From an uncultured bacterium (lineage in GTDB: Bacteria; Cyanobacteriota; Vampirovibrionia; Gastranaerophilales; Gastranaerophilaceae), in contig CASFXY010000001.1 of NCBI GenBank assembly GCA_949298805.1, forward strand, positions 62,001-126,000: a DNA stretch of 64,000 nt, given 5' to 3'. The notes below the pieces were generated by a model. The model had not been told where the DNA came from and did no database searches. It worked only from the letters and a program-made list of their open reading frames with translations. Of this stretch, positions 1-8,014 are shown piece after piece. Made by a program: the position numbers and the translations under genes. Position 1 is the stretch's first letter, and every line of letters begins with the position of its first letter.

Positions 1-34
1 CTTCTATGTTTGTTTTTTCAAACTCGAAAGGCAT
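1..34 (-). CDS. rfbC: dTDP-4-dehydrorhamnose 3,5-epimerase, N-terminal fragment (cut by window edge)
   Basis: Only 11 codons lie inside the window, reading MPFEFEKTNIE from an ATG at 34. A strong GGAGGGGG ribosome site sits just upstream on the minus strand. This opening closely resembles the usual start of RmlC/RfbC epimerases, which make dTDP-L-rhamnose for surface polysaccharides. Identification rests on this short stretch only, so it is tentative. Confidence 0.45.
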   Translation of the reverse strand, partial: MPFEFEKTNIE

Positions 35-94
35 TCCCCCTCCATTCTATAATGAATTATATATTAAGTTATCCTATAAAATCAACAATATGTT

Positions 95-125
95 AAAAAG
101 TCTGCATTAAATATGCAGACTTTTT
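95..125 (-). terminator. Rho-independent terminator
   Basis: A perfect 13-bp inverted repeat (95-107 and 113-125) with a 5-nt loop, flanked by A and T tracts, so it can work in both directions. It lies 40 bp past the stop of the minus-strand coiled-coil gene and before the probable rfbC. Confidence 0.8.
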
Positions 126-165
126 ATTAAACTTCCCTATCCTTATTTTTTCTTCTTTTTATTTA

Positions 166-651
166 TTATGTTAATTTAATTGCACTGCTTTTGATGCTGT
201 CTTCCATTGCTTGATCCAGATTTTCTAATTCTGCTTGTGCTGCTTGCAGTTGTGTTTGTACCTGTTCTTGTTCTGCTTCAAGTTGCTGATCGCGCCTGTT
301 TACATCTGCCATCAGCGAGTCTTCGTATCCTTGGAATATTGAATCTACAGCCATTTGTTGTCTTGACTGTACTAATGAGAGTTGGTCAAGAGCATTTTGA
401 TATATACTCCATTCTCCGGATGTAGGGTCAGTGCCTGCATTTTCATTTTGCAGCTCTTGGACGGATGAAATATAACTATCGGTTATGCCATTATAATGCT
501 GGTTTTTCATAGCATTTACAAAACGTTGGGTATATTGAGATTGATTTGCTATCGTCTGCCTTTCCTGACTGATTTGCAACAGTCTGTATTGCAGGTTTGA
601 TACCCTTTGTTTTAATGCCATTTTTCTGAGTGATATTGTAACCCAGCCCAT
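166..651 (-). CDS. Hypothetical coiled-coil protein
   Basis: A 161-residue protein that I cannot assign to a named family. It starts MGWVTISLRK, has no signal peptide, and is rich in Gln, Glu and Ala. Residues about 5-40 and 95-150 are heptad-like and should form long coiled coils; the last 60 residues are almost wholly Q/E/A/L. The ATG at 651 is preceded by AAGGAGAG at good spacing. It is monocistronic, with a hairpin terminator downstream. The shape fits a cytoplasmic structural or secretion-associated helper, but the sequence does not show a function. Confidence 0.75.
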   Translation of the reverse strand: MGWVTISLRKMALKQRVSNLQYRLLQISQERQTIANQSQYTQRFVNAMKNQHYNGITDSYISSVQELQNENAGTDPTSGEWSIYQNALDQLSLVQSRQQMAVDSIFQGYEDSLMADVNRRDQQLEAEQEQVQTQLQAAQAELENLDQAMEDSIKSSAIKLT

Positions 652-826
652 GACTGTCTCTCCTTAAAGTTAGTTCCTCGTGTAATTTGATATTCTCTCG
701 TTACTCTTTAATAAAAAAAAATTGCTTTAAAAAATTGCTTTTTAATTTCCTTTTTATTAAGTTTTGTAACAAAGTATATATTTATTGAAATTTCAACTAT
801 TCTTAATTTTTATTTTATATACAAGG

Positions 827-910
827 TATATAAAATTGAATTAAAGCTAATATTTTATAAAGCTAATTAGAGGATGAGTGCAGTTCCGCAAATATATTTG
901 CGGAATTTTT
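827..910 (+). ncRNA. Possible small RNA or short leader ending in a terminator
   Basis: The 282-bp gap 652-933 has no convincing gene. It holds a -10-like TATATAAAAT at 827-836 followed about 50 nt later by a strong terminator (884-910). No plus-strand gene lies upstream for that terminator to serve, so a transcript of roughly 70 nt starting near 842 is possible. A 14-codon ORF beginning at the ATG at 874 runs through the hairpin. This is inference only. Confidence 0.25.
884..910 (+). terminator. Rho-independent terminator with no obvious upstream gene
   Basis: A perfect 22-nt palindrome (884-905) with a GC-containing stem is followed directly by TTTTT. It lies only 12 nt before the -10 box of the next gene and insulates it from read-through. 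Confidence 0.7.
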
Positions 911-918
911 GCATGTAA

Positions 919-927
919 TGATATAAT
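919..927 (+). promoter_or_regulatory. Extended -10 promoter, leaderless type
   Basis: TGATATAAT, with exactly 6 nt between the hexamer (922-927) and the ATG at 934. The start site should coincide with the start codon. No Shine-Dalgarno sequence is present. Confidence 0.6.
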
Positions 928-933
928 TTTTTT

Positions 934-1455
934 ATGAAAAAAATGATTGTAATTTCAGGTAAACAGTATAGTGGCAAGGATACGCTGGCCAAATTGCTTC
1001 TTGAAGATTTAAAAGAGTTTAAAAGGGTGGGAATTGGTGATGCTATTAAAATTAACTATGCTAAAATTAATAATTTGTCATTTGATGAAATTGAAAAAAA
1101 TAAACACTTATATAGGGGTGATTTAATTAAGCTTGGCAATTGGGGCAGAGAACAGCACCCTGATTATTGGCTAAACAGTATTATTCAAATGGATGAAAAT
1201 GTAATTGTTCCTGATGTCAGGGTAGAGCATGAAATTGAGGTTTTTAAGGCACATAATGCATTTACGGTTAGAGTTGAGGCTGATTTGGAAAACCGTTCAA
1301 AGCGCGCAACTATTACAAATGCTGATGACCCCACAGAAACAGCTCTTGATAATTACTGTCAATGGGATGCAGTTATTGACAATAACTCTGATTATGAGCA
1401 TTTAAAAAATCAAGCGCATAAGCTTATAATTAAACTTCGCAAAAATTATTTGTGA
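934..1455 (+). CDS. P-loop nucleotide/phosphomevalonate-type kinase
   Basis: A 173-residue P-loop kinase. Residues 9-16 form a G-x4-GKD loop (Lys15, Asp16) in place of the usual GK[ST], as in the adenylate-kinase-like group that includes phage dNMP kinases and animal-type phosphomevalonate kinase. A LID-like Arg-rich stretch (RVEADLENRSKRAT) follows, then a C-terminal helix. The substrate cannot be told from sequence; a nucleoside monophosphate is as likely as phosphomevalonate. It appears to be transcribed alone as a leaderless mRNA. The 3' end overlaps the convergent kinase gene by 26 bp. Confidence 0.7.
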   Translation: MKKMIVISGKQYSGKDTLAKLLLEDLKEFKRVGIGDAIKINYAKINNLSFDEIEKNKHLYRGDLIKLGNWGREQHPDYWLNSIIQMDENVIVPDVRVEHEIEVFKAHNAFTVRVEADLENRSKRATITNADDPTETALDNYCQWDAVIDNNSDYEHLKNQAHKLIIKLRKNYL

Positions 1456-2296
1456 TGAGATTAATATATTCAAGAATTTGTGTAAAATATTCCAAATCAC
1501 ATTCGCCGTTTGCAATAATGTCGCAATTTTCTTTTGCGGGCATGACATACTTTTTACCCGCTGCACAGACGTACTCCCAATGTTTAAGAGCGTTTTCGTG
1601 GTCCTGATTTCTTAACTGCGCACGATTCATGAAACGTTTTTTTCTTATGTTATTGTTTAAATCTATATAAATTTTTATATCAAAAATATCATGTACTTCT
1701 TTATATGTTGCCGCCATGCCTTCAACAATAATAATTTTATTGCTTTTAACTTTTATTGCTTCAGCCACACTTATGCCGGTCCCATTAACAAGATATTGAG
1801 GAATTTTTACGTCCTGTCCGCTTGCAAGTTTTTCAATGTCTTCTCTTAGCAAATCCAATTGAAAATTATGCGGAGAATCTACATCGTATCCCGCATCCCT
1901 TAGGGCATCAAATGTTCCATATTGTTTTATCAGGTCTGATATGTCATTAAAATAATTATCGGTATTTACAATGGAAATGGGTAAATTATTTTTTTCTATG
2001 CATTTTTGAATTTGATTGCAAATAGTTGATTTTCCGCTTGCCGATTCGCCGGTTATCGAAATTAATATTTTTCTTTTCGGATTATTTATGAGTCTGTCCA
2101 AAAAATTTTCTAAAAAATCATGTTTTACTTTTAACAATAAACTTTTTTGTGCTTTTTTATCATAGTTTATAATTTGTTTAAATTTTGTTTTTAAATAAAA
2201 TGCAAGAAATTCCCTGCCTATTCTTGTGTCAAAATTAGGCTTTTGAATTTTTTCTGTTTCTTTGTTATCAACCAAATCTCTTATTAAAGCGTTCAT
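1430..2296 (-). CDS. Uridine kinase/phosphoribulokinase-family protein
   Basis: 288 residues. The first ~75 are a helical extension not found in plain uridine kinases; the kinase domain follows, with Walker A GESASGKS at 83-90. TDNYFND around 117 matches the DxYY/F region of the Udk/PRK family, and IIIVEG acts as the Walker B strand. Likely role is phosphorylation of a nucleoside or small sugar, in the cytoplasm. The enlarged N-terminus makes simple uridine kinase uncertain. It lies 18 bp after rnpA but has its own -10 box exactly 6 nt before the ATG, so it may have a separate leaderless transcript. Confidence 0.7.
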   Translation of the reverse strand: MNALIRDLVDNKETEKIQKPNFDTRIGREFLAFYLKTKFKQIINYDKKAQKSLLLKVKHDFLENFLDRLINNPKRKILISITGESASGKSTICNQIQKCIEKNNLPISIVNTDNYFNDISDLIKQYGTFDALRDAGYDVDSPHNFQLDLLREDIEKLASGQDVKIPQYLVNGTGISVAEAIKVKSNKIIIVEGMAATYKEVHDIFDIKIYIDLNNNIRKKRFMNRAQLRNQDHENALKHWEYVCAAGKKYVMPAKENCDIIANGECDLEYFTQILEYINLITNNFCEV

Positions 2297-2302
2297 GTGA
2301 AT

Positions 2303-2308
2303 ATTATA
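2303..2308 (-). promoter_or_regulatory. -10 box, leaderless type, for the uridine-kinase-family gene
   Basis: TATAAT on the minus strand with a 6-nt spacer (2297-2302) to the ATG at 2296. It lies in the short gap after rnpA. Confidence 0.45.
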
Positions 2309-2314
2309 ATAACT

Positions 2315-2683
2315 CTAAAAATATTTTATTGCTAAAAGTTGAAGTAAATTCTTAACACTTAAACATATTTCTTTATAATTTTTTTCTAGAGCGCCTTCTT
2401 TTGCTACAAAAATAAGGCTTTGAAGATTTTTACTTTGTTTTATTTCATCTTGTTCAAGTAGGTTTCGGTATGCTTCTCTTGCGAGTCTTTTTATACGATT
2501 TCTTTTTACTGCACGCTTATGTATTTTTTTGCTTACAACAAAACCTACCCTTGTGGGGTAGTTTTGTTCTTCCTTATTTTTCCCGCCATACAAAACAAAA
2601 TTTTCATCCGAAACAATTCTTTTTTGATTGTATGTAGCTACAAAAGCTCTATGGCTTGTTAGTCTTTGATTTTTTTTAAGCAC
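2315..2683 (-). CDS. rnpA: Ribonuclease P protein component
   Basis: 122 residues, the usual size for the protein subunit of RNase P, which matures tRNA 5' ends with the RnpB RNA. The family signature is clear: [13 protein letters not shown] at 58-70, preceded by [10 protein letters not shown]. The start is GTG at 2683, overlapping the last 8 bp of rpmH in another frame, so translation is probably coupled. The conserved rpmH-rnpA order is kept, but yidD/yidC do not follow. Confidence 0.95.
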   Translation of the reverse strand: MLKKNQRLTSHRAFVATYNQKRIVSDENFVLYGGKNKEEQNYPTRVGFVVSKKIHKRAVKRNRIKRLAREAYRNLLEQDEIKQSKNLQSLIFVAKEGALEKNYKEICLSVKNLLQLLAIKYF

Positions 2684-2828
2684 GATTTTTAGCTGTAATT
2701 GCTAACTTATGACGACCTTTAGCGCGGCGTCTGTTAATAACACCTCTGCCGCCGGGTGTTGCCATTCTTGCGCGAAAGCCGCTGACATTTTGTCTTTTTC
2801 TTTTTGTGCCTTCTAGTGTTCTGCGCAT
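2676..2828 (-). CDS. rpmH: 50S ribosomal protein L34
   Basis: A 50-residue, very basic protein starting [20 protein letters not shown] and ending in the typical L34 core [17 protein letters not shown]. It is slightly longer than the usual 44-46 residues. The ATG at 2828 has a strong AAGGAG site upstream. It heads the rpmH-rnpA pair, and its promoter must lie in the 73-bp divergent gap shared with proC. Confidence 0.95.
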   Translation of the reverse strand: MRRTLEGTKRKRQNVSGFRARMATPGGRGVINRRRAKGRHKLAITAKNRA

Positions 2829-2901
2829 TATATTTTCTCCTTGACTTTATTTTATTATCAGTATTAACTATACTAAGTAAAACATAGCGGGGTGTCAACT
2901 T

Positions 2902-3720
2902 ATGTGTGTTAATATTTGTAATTCCAATAAAAAAATCGGTTTTATAGGTGCCGGAAAAATGGCTTCCGCAATTATGGGCGGAATTATCAAAAGCTCTTTT
3001 ATCTTGCCTGAAAATATATTTATTTTTGACATTAACAATGATGCTATAAAATGTGCCAAAGAAAGATTTAACGTCAATGCTTTAAATTCAATTGCCGAAC
3101 TTGCAAATAAAACAGACATTATTTTGATTGCAACCAAGCCTTTTGTAATAGATGATGTTTTAAGAGAGCTTGAAGGAAATGCCTCAAATAAGCTTTTAAT
3201 TTCAATCCTTGCTGGTGTCACATGTCAAAAAATTGAAAATATTCTGAAAAATAATCCGGTAGTTCGCGTTATGCCAAATACTCCGGCTTTTGTAAATGAA
3301 GGTATGTGTGCAATTTGCAAAGGTAATTATGCAACAGTTTCGGATGTTGATTTTGTTGAATCCATGCTTAAAAATATTGGAAAAACCGTTAGAGTTGATG
3401 AAAAATTTATTGATATTGTAACTGCTATATCAGGTTCGGGACCTGCATTTTATTATTACATAATTGATTTAATTGCTCGTGCCGGCGAAAAACTGGGATT
3501 GGATTATTCAACATGTCTTACTTTGTCGGCTCAGACATCTCTTGGTGCCGCAAAAATGATATTAGAGGGTGCGCAATCCCCTGATGAGCTCATTACCGCT
3601 GTTACTACACCGGGTGGTTGTACAGCGGTGGGCAATGATGTCCTCAAACAATCTGATTTAATGCAAATTCTTGATAAGACAATAAAAGATACAATGGAAA
3701 AAGCACGTGCTTTAGGTTAA
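2902..3720 (+). CDS. proC: Pyrroline-5-carboxylate reductase
   Basis: 272 residues. Makes proline from pyrroline-5-carboxylate using NAD(P)H in the cytosol. An N-terminal Rossmann motif (KIGFIGAGKMASAIMGG, residues 11-27) and the strongly conserved C-terminal half (SGSGPAFYYYIID, TTPGGCTAVG) are diagnostic for ProC. The length is normal. It is divergent from rpmH and its stop codon directly abuts that of the convergent oxidoreductase gene. No other proline genes are nearby. Confidence 0.95.
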   Translation: MCVNICNSNKKIGFIGAGKMASAIMGGIIKSSFILPENIFIFDINNDAIKCAKERFNVNALNSIAELANKTDIILIATKPFVIDDVLRELEGNASNKLLISILAGVTCQKIENILKNNPVVRVMPNTPAFVNEGMCAICKGNYATVSDVDFVESMLKNIGKTVRVDEKFIDIVTAISGSGPAFYYYIIDLIARAGEKLGLDYSTCLTLSAQTSLGAAKMILEGAQSPDELITAVTTPGGCTAVGNDVLKQSDLMQILDKTIKDTMEKARALG

Positions 3721-4734
3721 TTATCTTTTTGAGCGCGATAATAAAAAGTCTACTTTATCAAGCTCGGTTTTTTTATTGCCGAGCATAATATCTTCGGCAT
3801 CTTCAAGGATTTTTGTTATCATAAAACCGTTTTCTCCGTCAGAGCGAGGTTTTTTACCTGTTTCAATGCTTTTTATAAAGTGTTGACACTCAAGTTTTAA
3901 TGGTTCTATTTCCAGATAGTCAAAAATTTCAATACTTTGTTGTGCAGGAGTTTTGTTATCGAAAATTTGTAATTTATTTTCAAGTAACGTGTCATCAAGA
4001 ATTGCCGTTGCCTTGTCGCCCCTAACCAACAATGTTACTCGTTTTTGGGGATGTATCCAGCTGTCACTTACATGTGCAATAACATTCTTTTCAAACTGTA
4101 TAGTTAAATGTGTAATGTCAAATATATTTTCGTACTCGGCACAGCATCCTGTTGCATTTAAAACTTTTATCGGGTCTAAACCCAAGACATGTGCTATCAT
4201 GGACACATCATGAGGTGCTAAATCCCACATTACACTTCTGTCATTTTTAAAATAGTTAATATTTAATCTGTCGCTTTGAACATATTTAATATTGCCTAAA
4301 ATACCTTCTTCAATAAGCATTTTAAGCCTATTGACGGCAGGGTGGTATAAAAGCAAGTGTCCAACCATCAAAATCAGACCTTTTTCATCAGCAAGTTCCT
4401 TAAGCTTGCGCGCTTCTTGAGCAACCGTAGAAATAGGTTTTTCGACATATACATGTTTACCTGCTTCAAGAGCTCTTTTTACAAGGTTAAAGTGGGTATG
4501 ACTTGGAGTAACCACGCACACAGCTTTAATTTGAGGATTAATCAAAACTTCGTCAAATTTTTTTGTGGTGTATGTGCCGTCATATTGCGCTTCTACCATT
4601 TTTAAATTTTCATCATCAATGTCGCATACAGTGTGCAGTGCTTTTAGATTGTAAAAATTTCTTACAATATTTCTGCCCCATATTCCGCAACCGACTACCG
4701 CTACAAATTTTTCCCCAAATTCCCTGTTTTGCAT
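3721..4734 (-). CDS. Gfo/Idh/MocA-family NAD(P)-dependent oxidoreductase
   Basis: 337 residues. The N-terminal Rossmann motif GCGIWG (15-20) and the EKP motif (98-100) are typical of this sugar-dehydrogenase superfamily; the central MWDLAPHD segment carries the usual catalytic His. The closest resemblance is to enzymes of nucleotide-sugar modification such as UDP-GlcNAc-3-dehydrogenases, but the substrate is not proven. Location between a probable rhamnose gene and a TagA-type glycosyltransferase fits surface-polysaccharide work. The gene ends immediately next to the proC stop, with no intergenic base. Confidence 0.85.
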   Translation of the reverse strand: MQNREFGEKFVAVVGCGIWGRNIVRNFYNLKALHTVCDIDDENLKMVEAQYDGTYTTKKFDEVLINPQIKAVCVVTPSHTHFNLVKRALEAGKHVYVEKPISTVAQEARKLKELADEKGLILMVGHLLLYHPAVNRLKMLIEEGILGNIKYVQSDRLNINYFKNDRSVMWDLAPHDVSMIAHVLGLDPIKVLNATGCCAEYENIFDITHLTIQFEKNVIAHVSDSWIHPQKRVTLLVRGDKATAILDDTLLENKLQIFDNKTPAQQSIEIFDYLEIEPLKLECQHFIKSIETGKKPRSDGENGFMITKILEDAEDIMLGNKKTELDKVDFLLSRSKR

Positions 4735-4817
4735 TTGCTTTACCTATTTATTCACATTCAAAAATATTTTATTTAAAATATTTTTTTTATTCAAGTTAAA
4801 AATATATAAATGTTTTG

Positions 4818-4826
4818 TGATATTAT
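4818..4826 (+). promoter_or_regulatory. Extended -10 promoter, leaderless type, for the TagA-type gene
   Basis: TGATATTAT with a 6-nt spacer from the hexamer end (4826) to the ATG at 4833. No ribosome-binding site is present. Confidence 0.55.
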
Positions 4827-4832
4827 TTTCTT

Positions 4833-5558
4833 ATGAAAAAAAGAGTTAGTTTACAAGGGTTTCCTGTTGACATTGTCAGCTTCGAAAGCGCATTAAATAT
4901 TGCAATGAGTGCCGTTGACAATGGTGAAAATATGCAAATTGTTACAATTAACCCTGAAATGATTGAGGCTGCCAAAAGGAATAAGGATTTTACAAATATT
5001 TTAAAACAAGCGGAATTGGTCGTTGCAGATGGTGTAGGCATTAAAATTGCGCTTAAATTGAAAGGTGTAAATCAGGAAAGAATTGGCGGTGTTGACTTAT
5101 CTCGCTCACTAATCGAAAAATGTTCTCAAAATAACCTCAGACTTGCACTTTTGGGTGCAAAAGATGAAGTTATGAATACTTTGGTAAAAAAGCTTAAGGA
5201 TGAATTTAATAATATTAATATCGTATTTGCCCATAATGGATATTTTAGTAATGAAAACGATATTTTAAATCAAATTAAAGAGGCACGCCCGCATGTTTTC
5301 TTATGTGCCCTGGGCTCTCCAAAGCAAGAATTCTTAATATACAGATTAAAGGAAATGTTGCAGGGTTGCGTGATGATAGGTGTCGGCGGAAGTTTTGATG
5401 TTTTTGCCGGTTTTGTTAAAAGAGCACCCGTTGTTTGGCAAAAACTCGGTCTTGAGTGGTTGTATCGTGTTATAAAACAACCTCAGAGAATTAAACGGAT
5501 ATTTCCGACTTTGCCAATATTTTTATTTGAGAGTATAATAGATAGTGTAAAAAAGTAA
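4833..5558 (+). CDS. WecG/TagA/CpsF-family glycosyltransferase
   Basis: 241 residues, full length for GT26. These enzymes add a HexNAc-type sugar (ManNAc or ManNAcA in studied members) to an undecaprenyl-PP-GlcNAc lipid at the inner membrane face, for wall teichoic acid, enterobacterial common antigen or similar wall polymers. Visible motifs are TINPEM (38-43), ADGVGI (65-70), GAKDEV and GSPKQE, with the hydrophobic/basic C-terminal tail (WLYRVIKQPQRIKR) that binds the membrane. First gene of a plus-strand run into the transketolase genes. Likely partner of the CsaB pyruvyltransferase found further on. Confidence 0.9.
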   Translation: MKKRVSLQGFPVDIVSFESALNIAMSAVDNGENMQIVTINPEMIEAAKRNKDFTNILKQAELVVADGVGIKIALKLKGVNQERIGGVDLSRSLIEKCSQNNLRLALLGAKDEVMNTLVKKLKDEFNNINIVFAHNGYFSNENDILNQIKEARPHVFLCALGSPKQEFLIYRLKEMLQGCVMIGVGGSFDVFAGFVKRAPVVWQKLGLEWLYRVIKQPQRIKRIFPTLPIFLFESIIDSVKK

Positions 5559-5587
5559 TCAGACAGTTTATTGAGGGATTGAGATAA

Positions 5588-6394
5588 TTGAACAGCTTTA
5601 ACAATAATGTAAGGCGCGATATTTTAAAAATGATACATGGTGCAAAATCCGGTCATCCCGGAGGTTCGCTTTCTTGTGTTGAAATTTTAAGTGTACTTTA
5701 CAACAAAGTTATGTTTGTGCCGCCGGAATGGAAAAAATCTCCAGATTTTCAAAAGCGTGACAGATTTATTCTCTCTAAGGGTCATGCCAGTGCTGCATTA
5801 TATAGTACACTTGCCAATAAGGGTTTTTTTGCCCATGATGAGCTGTTTACTTTTAGAAAACTTGCTTCCAGATTGCAAGGTCATCCTTCGACCAGATTGG
5901 GTCTTGAAGGCATAGAGGTGTCAACAGGCTCTCTGGGGCAGGGTTTGTCTATTGCAGTGGGCATTGCACTTGCTCTAAAACTTAATGCCAATAGTGCAAA
6001 GGTTTTTGTCCTTTTAGGGGATGGTGAAATGCAAGAAGGAAGTGTTTGGGAAGCGCTTATGAGTGCGAGCCATAAAAAATTGGACAACTTAATAATTGTA
6101 ATCGACAGAAATAAATTACAAATTGACGGTGATACAGATGATGTAAAATCGCTTGAACCTTTGGATAAAAAGCTGCAAGCTTTCGGTTGGGAGTGCATGG
6201 AAGTTGACGGACACAATGAAGATGAACTTGAGAATGCCTTTAATGTTGCCAAATCATCAGGTGTGCCTTTCGCGATTATTGCAAATACACTGAAGGGTAA
6301 GGGTGTTTCATTTATGGAAAACAATGTCGGATGGCATGGTAAAGCACCAAATGATGATGAATTAAAACGTGCTTTGGAGGAGTTAAATGCTTAA
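5588..6394 (+). CDS. Transketolase, N-terminal (thiamine diphosphate-binding) subunit
   Basis: 268 residues; the ThDP/Mg-binding half of a split transketolase, linking pentose phosphates and glycolysis. The motif GDGEMQEGS (144-152) with Asn175 downstream binds Mg-ThDP; SGHPGGSLS and KGHAS are typical of the family. The start is TTG at 5588 with GAGGGA 9 nt upstream; no better ATG exists near the conserved start. It overlaps the C-terminal subunit gene by 8 bp, so the two are translated as a pair. Confidence 0.93.
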   Translation: MNSFNNNVRRDILKMIHGAKSGHPGGSLSCVEILSVLYNKVMFVPPEWKKSPDFQKRDRFILSKGHASAALYSTLANKGFFAHDELFTFRKLASRLQGHPSTRLGLEGIEVSTGSLGQGLSIAVGIALALKLNANSAKVFVLLGDGEMQEGSVWEALMSASHKKLDNLIIVIDRNKLQIDGDTDDVKSLEPLDKKLQAFGWECMEVDGHNEDELENAFNVAKSSGVPFAIIANTLKGKGVSFMENNVGWHGKAPNDDELKRALEELNA

Positions 6395-7343
6395 AAAAAC
6401 ACTTGAGATTAAATCCCCAAGAAATGCTTATGGTGAAACGCTTGTGGAATTGGGCGCGGCTAATAAAAATATCGTAGTGCTTGATGCTGATTTGTCTTGT
6501 TCGACTCAGACGTGTAAATTTCAAAAAGTTTTTCCGGAGAGATTTTTTAATTCCGGAATTGCCGAGCAGGATATGATGTGTACAGCTGCCGGACTTGCTG
6601 CTGAAGGTAAAATTCCTTTTGTAAGTACCTTTGCGATGTTTGCTACTGCAAGATGTCTGGATCAGATTCGAAATTCAATTTGTTACCCGAGATTAAATGT
6701 TAAAATAGTGGCAACTCATGGCGGTGTCACGGTCGGAGAGGATGGTGCTTCACATCAGGCCCTTGAAGATATTTCTTACATGCGTTCAATTCCTGATATT
6801 TGTGTGATTGTTCCCGCTGATTATAATGAAGTCAAGCAAGTAGTAAAGTATGCTGCTGAAATATATGGTCCTGTTTATATACGTATTGCAAGGACAAGTT
6901 TGAAGTCTGTTTTTGATGAAGATAAGTATATATTCAATCCGGAACGTGCGGTTAAAATTTGCGAAGGTTCGGATGTAACTATTGTTACAAACGGTGAAAC
7001 ACTTTGCGAGGTTATTGCATGTGCACAAATGCTTAAAGATAAGGGTATAAGTGCGGAAGTTTTACATGTGCCTGTTGTAAAACCTTTTCTTGCTGCATCC
7101 GATGTAATTGAAAGTGCAAAGAAAACGGGCATGGTTATTACGGTTGAAAATCATAGTATAATAGGTGGCTTAGGTAGTGCGGTTTGCGAAGTTTTAAGCC
7201 AAAATTTGCCAACAAGAGTTTTGAGAATAGGAACACCTGATTGTTTTGGGCAAAGTGGCGAACAGCGCTCACTGCTTGAATTCTACGGCTTAACCGATAA
7301 GAAATTGTGTGAAAATATAAGCAGATATTTGGAAAAAAGATGA
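6387..7343 (+). CDS. Transketolase, C-terminal subunit
   Basis: 318 residues; the pyrimidine-binding and C-terminal domains of a split transketolase. FNSGIAEQDM (about 51-60) carries the catalytic Glu that activates thiamine, and THGGVTVGEDGASHQ carries substrate-binding histidines. GGAGTTAAATG gives a clear ribosome site inside the end of the preceding subunit gene. The stop overlaps the ftsE start by 4 bp (ATGA), so carbon metabolism and division genes share one transcript. Confidence 0.93.
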   Translation: MLKKTLEIKSPRNAYGETLVELGAANKNIVVLDADLSCSTQTCKFQKVFPERFFNSGIAEQDMMCTAAGLAAEGKIPFVSTFAMFATARCLDQIRNSICYPRLNVKIVATHGGVTVGEDGASHQALEDISYMRSIPDICVIVPADYNEVKQVVKYAAEIYGPVYIRIARTSLKSVFDEDKYIFNPERAVKICEGSDVTIVTNGETLCEVIACAQMLKDKGISAEVLHVPVVKPFLAASDVIESAKKTGMVITVENHSIIGGLGSAVCEVLSQNLPTRVLRIGTPDCFGQSGEQRSLLEFYGLTDKKLCENISRYLEKR

Positions 7344-8014
7344 TAGTTATAAGAGATTTAATCAAACAATACAGAAATAAATTTGCTCTATATAATGTTA
7401 ATTTACACATTAAACCGGGCGAATTTGTCTTTCTTGTGGGTTCCTCAGGTGCAGGTAAATCTACATTAATGAAAATGCTTTATCTTGAAGAAAGGCCTAC
7501 GCGGGGTAGTGTGCTTGTTGGCGGCATTAATATTAATAATCTTTCACCAAATAAAATTCCAAATTTAAGAAGATGCATGGGTATTGTTTTTCAAGACTAT
7601 AAGTTATTGCAAAATCATACAGTATATGACAATATTGCTTATGTAATCAGAACAATGGGTGTATCCTCAAAAGAAATTGAAGCTCGTGTTTATGGTGCTC
7701 TAAAGGTTGTAGGACTTGAAGATAAATACAGATCGAAACCATGTGAACTTTCAGGGGGTGAACAGCAGAGAGTTAGTATTGCAAGAGCAATTGTGAACGG
7801 TCCTCCTTTATTGATTGCCGATGAGCCTACAGGCAACTTAGACCCAAAAAATTCAATGGAGGTTATGCAAATTCTTGAACAAGTTAATCAAAGGGGAATT
7901 ACTATACTTGTTTCTACTCATGACCATGCTATTGTTAACCACTTTAGAAAAAGAGTAATCACCCTTGAAAAAGGGCAAATAGTTAGAGATGTTCAGGCGG
8001 GTACTTATGACTAA
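7340..8014 (+). CDS. ftsE: Cell-division ABC transporter ATPase FtsE
   Basis: 224 residues. ATPase of the FtsEX complex, which controls peptidoglycan hydrolases at the septum. Walker A GSSGAGKST (34-42), signature LSGGEQQR (137-144) and Walker B LLIADEP (157-163) are all intact, followed by the switch His in STHDH. The QDYKLL region is typical for FtsE. The ATG overlaps the transketolase stop; the end overlaps ftsX by 8 bp. Confidence 0.95.
   Translation: MIVIRDLIKQYRNKFALYNVNLHIKPGEFVFLVGSSGAGKSTLMKMLYLEERPTRGSVLVGGININNLSPNKIPNLRRCMGIVFQDYKLLQNHTVYDNIAYVIRTMGVSSKEIEARVYGALKVVGLEDKYRSKPCELSGGEQQRVSIARAIVNGPPLLIADEPTGNLDPKNSMEVMQILEQVNQRGITILVSTHDHAIVNHFRKRVITLEKGQIVRDVQAGTYD

Noticed and set aside
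874-918. 14-codon ORF through the orphan terminator hairpin
   Set aside because: Too short to judge, and the hairpin itself explains the conserved-looking sequence.
5881-6324. 147-codon minus-strand open frame inside the transketolase N-terminal gene
   Set aside because: Ser/Pro-rich composition typical of an antisense shadow; the plus-strand gene is certain.
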